Positions 5,331 through 12,692 of a stretch of DNA of 16,534 nucleotides are shown here, piece by piece. This stretch comes from an uncultured Anaerolineaceae bacterium. GTDB taxonomy: Bacteria > Chloroflexota > Anaerolineae > Anaerolineales > Anaerolineaceae. The stretch is from NCBI GenBank assembly GCA_937897615.1, contig CALCNO010000170.1, positions 1-16,534 of the forward strand, read 5' to 3'. The notes below the pieces were generated by a model. That model saw only the letters and a program-made list of their open reading frames with translations, was not told the origin of the DNA and ran no database searches. The translations under genes and the position numbers were made by a program. How positions within the stretch are numbered: position 1 is the stretch's first letter; every line of letters begins with the position of its first letter.

Positions 5331-8300
5331 TCAACTCGTTGGGGTGATCGTGGGTGTTTCGGTGGGGCTTGGCGTCACCGTCGGCGATGGGGTCACGCTT
5401 GGCGAGGGCGTTAACGTCACGGTGGGCGTTGGCGTGGGGGTGCTGGTGGCTGTGGGTGTAAGCGTGGGGGTCGGTGTGCGCGTGGGTACCTGTATATTCA
5501 GGCGCAGAAGTTTTTCAGCGTAACCGTTGTCATCGGATTTCATGAACAGACGCAGCGTTACCGTGCCGGAGGGCAAATCGCCCATGTCCCAGGTGAGCAT
5601 CTTTTGTGGCTGTGCCGAGGCATTACCGCCTTCTTCTACCAGGCGCATCCAGGAATTGGGATTATCGCCTTCGCCGTATTCGAGGTAAAAACTCTTGAAG
5701 TGCGCGGTGGCATTCACCACAGCGTAAAGCTCCAGTGGATTGGTAGTAATGGTCTGGCGGTCATCCAGACCCACGAAGACCAAATTGGGGCGCGGGTCGT
5801 CCGCCTTGCAAACACGTGTGGGAATAAAGATGATCGGATCATCAAACCCCATGCTCCTGGCCCATTTTTGCCCCTGGCTGTTGCCAGTGATCCACCTTTT
5901 GGCAAACTCATCCGTCACGTTGAGGACATATTTTTCAGCAGTGAACCCCGTACAGGCCGGCGATTCCAGCAGGTTGGTCCAAGTATCCAGCGCGACGCGC
6001 TTCCATAGGTCCTCGCTCTTGGGCAGAGGTAATTGGTCGTGGGCAAAAATCTCGCTGCGCTGATCGGCACAATACTCGGAGGGTTCCGTGCCGGAGGCAG
6101 AGCAGATCACCTTTTCTACAATTCCCTCAGGCTGCACAAAACCGCTCGGATTACCGCCGGTGAGATAAGGCACAGCATATTCCATCACCTTGGCCCAGAT
6201 GGGCGCCGCCCCGGAAACCCCGGAAGTATTGACCATTGGAGTGTAATCGGCGTTGCCCACCCACACCCCCACCGCCAGATCGGGCGTGTACCCAAGAGTC
6301 CAGTTGTCGCGGTAATCGTTGGTGGTGCCGGTCTTGGCCGCAGCCGGGAAGGAGAGATTGAGGACGGAGTTGGTGCCAAACATAGGGGCGCGCGCCTTAG
6401 CATCGGAGAGGATGGAATTGATAATGTAGGCGTGCTCGGCGCGGATCACCTGCACCGGTTTAGGCTGCTCAGCCTCAAAGATCACATTGCCCTGGTAATC
6501 CTCAATGCGGGTGATGGCAACCGGCTCCACACGCTGCCCGTTATTGGCAAACACAGAAAACGCTGAGGTCATGTCCAGCAGGGTCACTTCGCCGCCGCCC
6601 AGGGTAAGCGAAAGGCCGTAGTCGTTGCGGTCGAGGGTAGAAATGCCCATGCGGCGTGCAAAAGCGATCAATCCATCCTGCTCCTTGGTGTTGGGGTCAT
6701 CGTAAATCCCTACATACTGGAGTGCTTTTACCGCCGGGATGTTGTAAGAATTGGCCAGCGCGGTGCGCACGGTCACCGGGCCATGAAAGGTGCCATCGTA
6801 ATTCACCGGCACGTAAGGCTCGCGGGTATCATTGGGATCGCCGGAAGGCGGAAACTCGCTGGGTACATCCCAGATGAGGGTGGCCGCGGTCCAGCCTTTT
6901 TCAAAGGCGGCCGCATAAGTGAGCGGCTTGATGGAAGAGCCGGGTTGGCGCGGGCGCAGGGCCATGTTGATCTGCCCGGCGATGGCATCGTTGTAGAAAT
7001 CCGCCGAACCCACCATTGCCAGAATTTGTCCGGTTTTTGGCTGGATGGCCACCAGAGCGCCATCGGTGGCATTTTTCTCCGCCAATGCCGCCACTTGCTC
7101 CTTTACCGTGGCCTCAGCCATTTGCTGCAATTGCGGGTCCAGTGTGGTGTACACGCGAAAGCCGGAACGGTAAATGGTCTGCGCGTCGTATTTGGATTCC
7201 AGCAGGTAACGGATGTAATTGACCCAGTGAGGATAGACCATCGGGTTGGCCTTTTGCTCAAAGGGGTAACTCTCAGAAGCCACGTAAGCATCAGCAGCTT
7301 CCTGCGCAGAAACGCAAATGCGCTCCGAGATGGTGCTCACATAGATACAATTCTTTTCTTTGGACACATCGTACATGGCAATGAGCACTTGCTTGTTGCG
7401 ATAGAGCGTGGCCTCGCGATTGGTAAAAATATCATAGATACCGGGGGCCTGAGGCAGCCCCGCCAAAAAAGCGGCCTGAGAAAGGGTCAGTTGACTGGCC
7501 GTGGTGTTAAAGTAGGTCTCAGCGGCAGCCTCAATGCCGTAAGCCAGGTTGCCATAGTTGAACTCGTTGAGATACAACTCCAGAATCTCATCCTTGGAGT
7601 AGCGCCGCGTCATTTCGGCAGAGAGGATGATCTCGCGCGCCTTGCGCCGCACCGAAATCTCAGTGGCCTCGGCATCTGTCATAAACAGGCCGCGTGCCAG
7701 TTGCTGTGTGATCGTGGACGCCCCGCTGACCACCTCGCCGCTGAGGTAATTCTGTACCAGCGCCCGCACCAGCGCAAGCGGGTCGAACCCGGGATGGTTG
7801 TAATACTCCTTATCTTCCACAGCGATGGTAGCAGCTATCACGTAGGGAGAGATCTCGTTGAGGGGCACGTAAGTGCGCCGTCCGGCATTAGGGTCGATCA
7901 TTTCGTACAACAGGTCGCCATTGCGGTCATAGAAACGGGTGGTTTCAAACTGGGCCGCGTGCGATTTGATGTCGTCGATGCTGGGCAGTGTGGCCGCGAT
8001 GGTAAAGTACTGGTACACCAGGAACGCCGCACCAAGTACAAGCAGCAGCACAAATGCAAACAGAGTAATGATGATAGCTTTGACCAGGCAACCCCGCCCG
8101 CCTTTTTTGCCACCCGGGCCTTTCCTCGCCTGGTGGCGGCGTGAGCCACTACCGCCTCCGGAAGGAGGCGTGGGGATTGCCGCCGAGGTGATCTGTGTGG
8201 CACCCAGGTCTTTTTGCCCCACGCGTGCAGGCAAGGGGTCTGTGGTTCCCGGTGGGGGCGCGGGATGTGTGAGGTTATCAATCACCTTCACCGGCTTTGA

Positions 8301-8510
8301 AGGCCCAGCGCCAGGATGCGCAATCGTTTGCGCATCGTCCAGCGGAATCCAATCACCTGCATGCATGTTGGTTGTGCCCTGTGGAACTGATCCTGGGCTG
8401 TCGTCTTCAAAACCTGCCGGCTGTGGTTCTCCCTGAGGCCCCTTTACCGGCCGGGGTGTTGTCCGCGCAGGCTGATTTTCCGAATCTGATTTTAAGTCTT
8501 TGATTGCCAT
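5331..8510 (-). CDS. class A penicillin-binding protein (PBP1A-type)
   Basis: This 1059-residue bifunctional peptidoglycan synthase polymerises lipid II and crosslinks the strands outside the membrane. Residues 1-144 are a Pro/Gly-rich, basic-ended cytoplasmic head. One membrane helix lies at about 145-168. The GT51 glycosyltransferase follows, with EDKEYYNHPGFD at 232-243 (catalytic Glu232) and GASTITQQLARG at 263-274. The transpeptidase has SSIK at 525-528 (nucleophile Ser525), SYN at 588-590 and KTGT at 726-729, so all three active-site motifs are intact. A beta-sandwich-like extracellular domain covers about 905-1007, and a Thr/Pro/Ser tail covers 1008-1059. Typical PBP1A proteins are 700-850 residues, so the head, C-terminal domain and tail explain the length. 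The start has AGGTGG ten bases upstream. Confidence 0.95.
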   Translation of the reverse strand: MAIKDLKSDSENQPARTTPRPVKGPQGEPQPAGFEDDSPGSVPQGTTNMHAGDWIPLDDAQTIAHPGAGPSKPVKVIDNLTHPAPPPGTTDPLPARVGQKDLGATQITSAAIPTPPSGGGSGSRRHQARKGPGGKKGGRGCLVKAIIITLFAFVLLLVLGAAFLVYQYFTIAATLPSIDDIKSHAAQFETTRFYDRNGDLLYEMIDPNAGRRTYVPLNEISPYVIAATIAVEDKEYYNHPGFDPLALVRALVQNYLSGEVVSGASTITQQLARGLFMTDAEATEISVRRKAREIILSAEMTRRYSKDEILELYLNEFNYGNLAYGIEAAAETYFNTTASQLTLSQAAFLAGLPQAPGIYDIFTNREATLYRNKQVLIAMYDVSKEKNCIYVSTISERICVSAQEAADAYVASESYPFEQKANPMVYPHWVNYIRYLLESKYDAQTIYRSGFRVYTTLDPQLQQMAEATVKEQVAALAEKNATDGALVAIQPKTGQILAMVGSADFYNDAIAGQINMALRPRQPGSSIKPLTYAAAFEKGWTAATLIWDVPSEFPPSGDPNDTREPYVPVNYDGTFHGPVTVRTALANSYNIPAVKALQYVGIYDDPNTKEQDGLIAFARRMGISTLDRNDYGLSLTLGGGEVTLLDMTSAFSVFANNGQRVEPVAITRIEDYQGNVIFEAEQPKPVQVIRAEHAYIINSILSDAKARAPMFGTNSVLNLSFPAAAKTGTTNDYRDNWTLGYTPDLAVGVWVGNADYTPMVNTSGVSGAAPIWAKVMEYAVPYLTGGNPSGFVQPEGIVEKVICSASGTEPSEYCADQRSEIFAHDQLPLPKSEDLWKRVALDTWTNLLESPACTGFTAEKYVLNVTDEFAKRWITGNSQGQKWARSMGFDDPIIFIPTRVCKADDPRPNLVFVGLDDRQTITTNPLELYAVVNATAHFKSFYLEYGEGDNPNSWMRLVEEGGNASAQPQKMLTWDMGDLPSGTVTLRLFMKSDDNGYAEKLLRLNIQVPTRTPTPTLTPTATSTPTPTPTVTLTPSPSVTPSPTVTPSPTETPTITPTS
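5334..5489 (-). repeat. Thr/Pro-tail minisatellite at the 3' end of the PBP gene
   Basis: The last 52 codons encode an irregular T-P/S-P repeat. On the plus strand this appears as an imperfect array of G-runs and GTGGG/GGCGT units. It is a low-complexity coding repeat rather than a mobile or noncoding one. Similar Thr/Pro tracts occur in the solute-binding lipoprotein of this window. The tail is likely a flexible extracellular or wall-spanning stalk. Confidence 0.7.
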
Positions 8511-8540
8511 TTGCTCGATGCCACCTGATGTGTTTTTTTC

Positions 8541-8549
8541 ATTCTAGCA
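8541..8549 (-). promoter_or_regulatory. extended -10 promoter of the PBP gene
   Basis: On the minus strand the sequence reads TGC followed by TAGAAT, an extended -10 box. No good -35 is present at the usual distance. Transcription would start near 8534, giving a leader of about 24 bases carrying AGGTGG before the ATG. Confidence 0.5.
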
Positions 8550-8557
8550 TAATTCAT

Positions 8558-8586
8558 TTGACCGCGGCGGGTTCTCCTTTTACAAT
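8558..8586 (+). promoter_or_regulatory. promoter giving a leaderless transcript
   Basis: TTGACC (8558-8563), a 17-base spacer and TACAAT (8581-8586) form a strong promoter. The ATG at 8593 begins seven bases after the -10, where transcription should start. No ribosome binding site precedes the ATG. It is back to back with the PBP promoter. Confidence 0.7.
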
Positions 8587-8592
8587 GGGTTG

Positions 8593-10842
8593 ATGGAAGT
8601 TCCAGCAAAACCATTCCAACATCTGAATATAATCCTGGCAGCCGATTCATTACAGGGAAAGGTCGATCCCTGCAACGATCAAATCTGGAAAGCCACCACT
8701 GAGACCGGGCAACCGCCTGCGCTGGCATTGGCCACCAACTACGGCCTGCGCGCGTACGGGATGAGTATCTTCCCGCGGTTCCACATGAACAATGAGGTGG
8801 TCACCGACCCGCGCTCCTTTAGCGAGCCACCAAAGGTCAGCTTTCAGGCGGCCAATTTCATGGAAGTGCATTTCAAGCCCTTCCCCTCCATTAACGCAGT
8901 TTATCGCGTATGGGTTCCCACCTCGCAGTCCATCGTCGGGCAGATCATGTTGGAGACAAGCGCCGCACAGGCAGAATCTCTGCAGGTCGAGTGGGTGGCA
9001 ATGCTTGAACCATTCCCCGGAGGAATGCCAATGGCCCCCGCGGAACAGGGGATCAACACCATCCTGCACGGCAAAACCAGAGAGGTCGAACCGGTCTTTC
9101 TGCTGGCCGGGCAGCTAAAGAGTGATTTTTCCTCTTACCCGGGCCTGGGATTGGAACTGGCGCTGCGTCCAGCGGTACCGCGCCAACTGACCTGGGTGTT
9201 AGCCTCGCTGGAAAACAAAGAGATTTCCTTTTTCACCGCGCGCCGCTATGCCGCCTCATCGCTTGAAGCTGAACAACTCAAACTTGAGATCGCCGGGAAA
9301 AAAGAAGCCATCGAGGTTTGCAATGCCCCCGCTAACCTGGACGCGAAAGTGACCCGCAGCCAAATCAGGAGCAGGCAATTGCTCTTGCCACCATTTGGAA
9401 GATTTCGAAACCCCTCGCTGGCGCAATCACGTAACGAGGATCACGGTTTTTCCTACAACGGCGAAGGCAACGATGCCGGTCCCGGCTGGGGAACACAAAC
9501 CGCGGTTGATGCCTTTTTGGCTGTGCGCATTTTCCTGCCTGCACACCCACAGCTTGCCAAAGGTATTTTGCAAAACCTCCTCGACCAGCAGGCAGACAAC
9601 GGCAGCTTTGAGATGCTTTCCGGCTGGAACGGCAGGCACTCAGGCAAAAACGCTACCCCGCTTCTGGCGGGAATGGCACTGGATGTCTTCAACTACACGC
9701 AAGATACAGAATGGCTGGAGCGAGTCTTTCCGCAGCTTGTCCGGGGCATGCAAGCCTGGTTTTCACCGCAGCAAACCACTCCGTTGCAGTGGCAGCACCT
9801 GCTCCAGACCGGCATGGAGGAAAGCAACCCCAGCCTGCCGGAGGCACAGATCCTGGTACACTGTGCCGAAAGCCCCGCCCTGGCGGCATTGTTGTGGAAA
9901 GAATGCCAAACATTGATGCAAATGTCAAAGCTGCTCAACAAGCTAGAAGTGCTGCCGTGGCTCGAGGAGAAATCAGCAGAGATGATGAGCCTTGTCCACT
10001 CCTGCTGGGACGAAGGTGATGGATTCTTCCATTGCCGCGACATACACAACCACTGCCTCACTTCAGGCAGCAAAGCGTTGGCGTACAAGCGCAACGGCAC
10101 GTTTTCGCTGTCCGCTTACCACTCCGGCGCTTCCAGCGGAGCGGTGGTGTTGCAGCGTAACGGCGGCTCACCGCACCCGTTTCAGGTGACGTTTTGTGCA
10201 GGGGAGGCTTCGCAGCTCCTCAGCGAACACAACTTCACCTGGCAGGGCGAAACAGGTTATGCCCTGTTTGCGCATCCCGCTCAGCCCTTAAGCGAAATGC
10301 GCATTGCCGGGTTAAGGAAAGGCGAAACCCTAACCCTTGCAGCACCGCCATTTGCACGCTTTGACCCCACTGCACTGATGCCAGTGTGGGCCGGAGTAGC
10401 CAGCCCGGAGCAATGTGAACGCTTTCTGCATAAACACCTCCCGCAGCTACTGGAGGCCGCGCAAAGCGGCACTAGGCTGCCTGCCTTTTTCCGTTGTCTG
10501 CTGGTAGAGTTTCTGGCACAGCACCAGCACAAAACTGAAGCACTAAAAATCCTGCTCGGGGGCAGTAGTATCAGTGAGAACCCTCTGCCGGCACCGGTCT
10601 CTGCGCCGCAAACCTTTGGGGATCTCTTTCCGCTAAAATGTCTCCTCTCCCTCTACGGAATCGAAAAATGGACCGGCCAGCAAATTTTGCTGGAAATTGA
10701 TAACGCCCCCCTTCCCCCAATTACGGTACAATATGGACAAACCACTATTGAGTTTCTCCAGGCAAGCCGCAAAGTGACGCTGGCGAATGGAGAGACCACC
10801 ACAATCGATCAGGCAGGGAAAGCGCAAGTGCAGATTGCCTGA
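8593..10842 (+). CDS. GH63-like (alpha/alpha)6 glycosidase-family protein
   Basis: This 749-residue protein has no signal peptide, so it is probably cytoplasmic. Residues 1-250 look like a beta-rich N-terminal domain. From about 270 to 690 the helical pattern resembles the (alpha/alpha)6 barrel of GH63/trehalase-like enzymes: GPGWGTQTAVDAFLA, then TPLLAGMALDVFNYTQDTEWLERVFPQLVRG, WDEGDGFF at 472-479, VWAGVASPEQCERFL and a terminal FGDLFPLKCLLSLYGI helix. The motif that usually reads GMDNSP, with the general acid Asp in GH63, is GMEESN at 407-412. A Glu662-Asn pair may correspond to the catalytic-base region, but alignment is needed. Activity and substrate are therefore uncertain. The ATG is placed at +1 of the promoter; a TTG just before it is less likely. 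Two DarA-like genes follow 13 bases downstream. Confidence 0.72.
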   Translation: MEVPAKPFQHLNIILAADSLQGKVDPCNDQIWKATTETGQPPALALATNYGLRAYGMSIFPRFHMNNEVVTDPRSFSEPPKVSFQAANFMEVHFKPFPSINAVYRVWVPTSQSIVGQIMLETSAAQAESLQVEWVAMLEPFPGGMPMAPAEQGINTILHGKTREVEPVFLLAGQLKSDFSSYPGLGLELALRPAVPRQLTWVLASLENKEISFFTARRYAASSLEAEQLKLEIAGKKEAIEVCNAPANLDAKVTRSQIRSRQLLLPPFGRFRNPSLAQSRNEDHGFSYNGEGNDAGPGWGTQTAVDAFLAVRIFLPAHPQLAKGILQNLLDQQADNGSFEMLSGWNGRHSGKNATPLLAGMALDVFNYTQDTEWLERVFPQLVRGMQAWFSPQQTTPLQWQHLLQTGMEESNPSLPEAQILVHCAESPALAALLWKECQTLMQMSKLLNKLEVLPWLEEKSAEMMSLVHSCWDEGDGFFHCRDIHNHCLTSGSKALAYKRNGTFSLSAYHSGASSGAVVLQRNGGSPHPFQVTFCAGEASQLLSEHNFTWQGETGYALFAHPAQPLSEMRIAGLRKGETLTLAAPPFARFDPTALMPVWAGVASPEQCERFLHKHLPQLLEAAQSGTRLPAFFRCLLVEFLAQHQHKTEALKILLGGSSISENPLPAPVSAPQTFGDLFPLKCLLSLYGIEKWTGQQILLEIDNAPLPPITVQYGQTTIEFLQASRKVTLANGETTTIDQAGKAQVQIA

Positions 10843-10855
10843 GAAAGGAGAGACT

Positions 10856-11206
10856 GTGGCAACAACATCAGGGCAAAAAGAGATCAACATTCTGCTGATG
10901 GCAGTGGTTCAAGCCCAAGATGCAGATGTAGCCGAAGAGAAAGTACGCGAACTGGGGGTATCGGTCACCCGGCTGCCCAGCACCGGGGCGTTCCTTGGCC
11001 GCCGCAATGCCACCCTTTTACTTGGGTTGAAGCAGGTTCAGATTGAACCAACCCTGGCGGCATTCAAGGAAAACTGTCGCCAACGGGTGGAATACATTGC
11101 TGTTCCACTGGAAAGCGCGCCATTGCCATTACCTTCCCCCACCCCCATTACGGTGGGAGGTGCCACCATTTTTGTGCTCCCAGTTGAGCATTTTGAGGAG
11201 TTGTAG
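10856..11206 (+). CDS. DarA/PstA-type PII-like protein, copy 1 (c-di-AMP receptor family)
   Basis: This 116-residue protein matches the DUF970 (PF06153) PII-like family, whose known members DarA/PstA form trimers and bind cyclic-di-AMP. Visible blocks are INILLMAVVQAQDADVAEEKVRELGVSVTRLPSTGAFLGRRNATLLLGL and the C-terminal VGGATIFVLPVEHFEEL. The usual STGGFL is STGAFL, and GNTT reads RNAT. The start is GTG with AAGGAG upstream; it adds about ten residues before the usual N-terminus. It lies 13 bases after the glycosidase-like gene and two bases before the second copy, so all three are probably one operon. Ligand binding is inferred from family only. Confidence 0.88.
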   Translation: MATTSGQKEINILLMAVVQAQDADVAEEKVRELGVSVTRLPSTGAFLGRRNATLLLGLKQVQIEPTLAAFKENCRQRVEYIAVPLESAPLPLPSPTPITVGGATIFVLPVEHFEEL

Positions 11207-11208
11207 CC

Positions 11209-11475
11209 ATGAAAATGATCATTGCAATCGTGTGTGATGATGATTCCGATCGCGTTACCAAAACACTCACCGGTGCGGAATTCAGGGTAACTACTATCGG
11301 TTCAACCGGCGGCTTCCTACGCAAAGGGCAAAGCACCATGCTCATCGGTGTTGAAGATGCCACGCTTGAAAAAGCATTATCGGTGCTGCGCTCCTGCTTC
11401 CCGCCAGACCCCAACGCAAAAGAAACGCGCTGCACCATTTTTGTGCTGAACGTAAATCAAAGCCACCACTTCTAA
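11209..11475 (+). CDS. DarA/PstA-type PII-like protein, copy 2 (short form)
   Basis: This second, shorter DUF970 paralog has 88 residues. The N-terminal half is closer to DarA/PstA than that of copy 1: MKMIIAIVCDDDSDRVTKTLTGAEFRVTTIGSTGGFLRKGQSTMLIGVED. The segment between the central helix and the last strand is shortened: the usual loop and VGGATVFVLP strand are replaced by PPDPNAKETRCTIFVLNV. DarA proteins are about 109 residues, so a loop is lost. GAGGAG at 11195-11200 precedes the ATG. It may form mixed trimers with copy 1 or bind a different ligand; this is conjecture. Confidence 0.85.
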   Translation: MKMIIAIVCDDDSDRVTKTLTGAEFRVTTIGSTGGFLRKGQSTMLIGVEDATLEKALSVLRSCFPPDPNAKETRCTIFVLNVNQSHHF

Positions 11476-11478
11476 ATC

Positions 11479-11501
11479 AAACCGCCCTTTCGGGCGGTTT
11501 T
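11479..11501. terminator. shared convergent terminator
   Basis: A nine-base perfect stem, AAACCGCCC (11479-11487) with GGGCGGTTT (11492-11500), closes a TTTC loop. It fills the 27-base gap between two convergent stop codons, so it can serve the DarA operon on the plus strand and the AMMECR1 operon on the minus strand. The T-tracts are short on both sides. Confidence 0.8.
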
Positions 11502-11502
11502 G

Positions 11503-12081
11503 CTAAGCTTCTTTTTCGCTGAATTCCTCCACCTGATAAATAGAGACCTCCAGCAGTTTCTGGCGCCACAGGTCTGGCGAAGCCCCCATCTTCTGGCACA
11601 AATGCGAGAGGAACATGGCCGGCTGCGGCAACTGTTCCCACACCTGCGGCAGAAAAGTAGCACGCCTGGCTCCATCTCTTAGGATCACGCCGTCCTGATG
11701 CGGGCGGAGCAGGCCGGTGAGGCTGGTAGGGCTGGTATAGGGCAACGGTTCGGGGGCGGTGAGACGCGAAATCTCAATGCTGATCAGCGGGAGTTCCTCC
11801 TCGGTGACCGGCTGAAAACGGTAATCTTCCAGAGCAGCCTCAACCGCGTGCTGCTGTACATCCTGATAGAGCGGTTGGTAGGCTTCCAGCGAGCCAATAC
11901 AGCCGCGCAATTCGCCGGCTATGGTGAGAGTAACAAAGGAGGCGCCTTTTTGGCGCAACCCTGCCGGAACCTCAGAATCTTCCACATGCATCCGCATCTT
12001 GCCAATTACTGCGGTGGTCATGGCATGGCGCGCCAGGGTGAGCAGGTAATCCTTTTCCTCTTGAGTGAGGGGGGCGTTCAC
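11503..12081 (-). CDS. AMMECR1 domain protein (AmmA of AmmeMemoRadiSam)
   Basis: This 192-residue protein consists of one AMMECR1 domain (PF01871). The signature LRGCIG is at residues 58-63, followed by the helix block VQQHAVEAALEDYRF, the strand block LPLISIEISRLTAP and ATFLPQVWEQLP at 141-152. In many prokaryotes this domain occurs with a MEMO protein and a radical SAM enzyme (the AmmeMemoRadiSam set), whose role is not settled; neither partner lies in this window. Translation begins at GTG (minus strand), overlapping the upstream flavin reductase stop as GTGA, with GAGGAA before it. The product is soluble. Confidence 0.92.
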   Translation of the reverse strand: MNAPLTQEEKDYLLTLARHAMTTAVIGKMRMHVEDSEVPAGLRQKGASFVTLTIAGELRGCIGSLEAYQPLYQDVQQHAVEAALEDYRFQPVTEEELPLISIEISRLTAPEPLPYTSPTSLTGLLRPHQDGVILRDGARRATFLPQVWEQLPQPAMFLSHLCQKMGASPDLWRQKLLEVSIYQVEEFSEKEA

Positions 12082-12554
12082 AGTTCCTCCAATCTGCGGT
12101 AAGCGCGGTTAACGTACACCAGCGGAGAATTGTCTTTTCCAAGTGCGGTGGCCTCAACCTGTGCCACGAACAAAGTGGAATTGTTCATCGCATATTGATG
12201 CACCACCTGGCAACCAAGCGTTGCCAGCGCGCCAGAGATCACCGGGATGCCCTTGGCAATGTACTCCCAGGCCAGCGCATCAAAACGGTCGTGCTCATCG
12301 GCAACCTGGCCCGAAAAACGTTCGGCAAGGGGCTGCTGCTCTAAAGCCAGCAACGATACGCCAAAGCAGCCGCTCGCCTGGATCATTTGATGGGTGCGCG
12401 AATTAGCTGACAAAGAAAAAGTTACCAATGGCGGGTCCACCGAAACCGATGCCAGTGAACTTACGGTGGCTCCGTGGCGCATACCTCTGCTTTCAACTGT
12501 TACAATGCAAACGCCCGTAACCCAGCGGCGCATTACTTCTCGCAAATCAATCAT
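12078..12554 (-). CDS. flavin reductase-like FMN-binding split-barrel protein
   Basis: The 158-residue protein matches the flavin reductase-like domain (PF01613), which binds FMN and in many members supplies reduced flavin to a monooxygenase or other partner. The typical pattern is LREVMRRWVTGVCIVTVE at the N-terminus, HGATVSSLASVS at 27-38, DPPLV at 40-44 and FGVSLLALEQQPLAERFSG. I chose the ATG at 12554 because GGGAGA precedes it closely and the mapped promoter leaves a 20-base leader. An ATG four codons upstream (12566) would have almost no leader and no ribosome site. It overlaps AMMECR1 by four bases. No oxygenase partner is visible, so the electron acceptor is unknown. Confidence 0.9.
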   Translation of the reverse strand: MIDLREVMRRWVTGVCIVTVESRGMRHGATVSSLASVSVDPPLVTFSLSANSRTHQMIQASGCFGVSLLALEQQPLAERFSGQVADEHDRFDALAWEYIAKGIPVISGALATLGCQVVHQYAMNNSTLFVAQVEATALGKDNSPLVYVNRAYRRLEEL

Positions 12555-12580
12555 GTTTTCTCCCATGCATCATTCAATTG

Positions 12581-12609
12581 GTTATACCGATTTCCCCACT
12601 GCAAGTCAA
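12581..12609 (-). promoter_or_regulatory. promoter of the flavin reductase-AMMECR1 operon
   Basis: On the minus strand TTGACT (12604-12609) and TATAAC (12581-12586) are spaced by 17 bases. The start would be near 12574, giving a 20-base leader carrying a GGGAGA ribosome site. An ATTCAAT word at 12572-12578, shared with the padR operator region, lies at the start point. Confidence 0.65.
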
Positions 12610-12638
12610 GCAAAACCATTCCAGAAATTATAAAGTAG

Positions 12639-12666
12639 TTGACTAGGTTAGAAAAAATGCTATAAT
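12639..12666 (+). promoter_or_regulatory. strong extended -10 promoter of padR
   Basis: TTGACT (12639-12644), a 16-base spacer and a perfect TATAAT (12661-12666) carry a TGn extension at 12658-12659. It is divergent from the flavin reductase promoter, with about 29 bases between the two -35 boxes. Confidence 0.8.
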
Positions 12667-12688
12667 TTGAATATTCAATAATTGAGTA
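12667..12688 (+). promoter_or_regulatory. palindromic operator, candidate PadR site
   Basis: Two overlapping palindromes cover the predicted start point. TTGAATATTCAA (12667-12678) is a perfect 12-mer. TATTCAATAATTGAGTA (12672-12688) is a 17-mer with seven of eight arm pairs matching. PadR regulators commonly bind such AT-rich palindromes over their own promoter, so autorepression is likely. Binding by this PadR is inference. Confidence 0.55.
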
Positions 12689-12692
12689 TGCT

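Noticed and set aside
5197..5523. Plus-strand frame with Val-Gly repeats
   Set aside because: It is the antisense reading of the PBP Thr/Pro tail and overlaps the DUF711 gene; no ribosome site or family match.
6783..8144. Long 453-codon plus-strand frame
   Set aside because: It lies wholly inside the intact penicillin-binding protein gene on the other strand, and its composition is that of a shadow of GC-rich coding DNA.
12555..12566. Upstream ATG for the flavin reductase
   Set aside because: It has no ribosome site and would leave a leader of about eight bases; GGGAGA fits the ATG at 12554.
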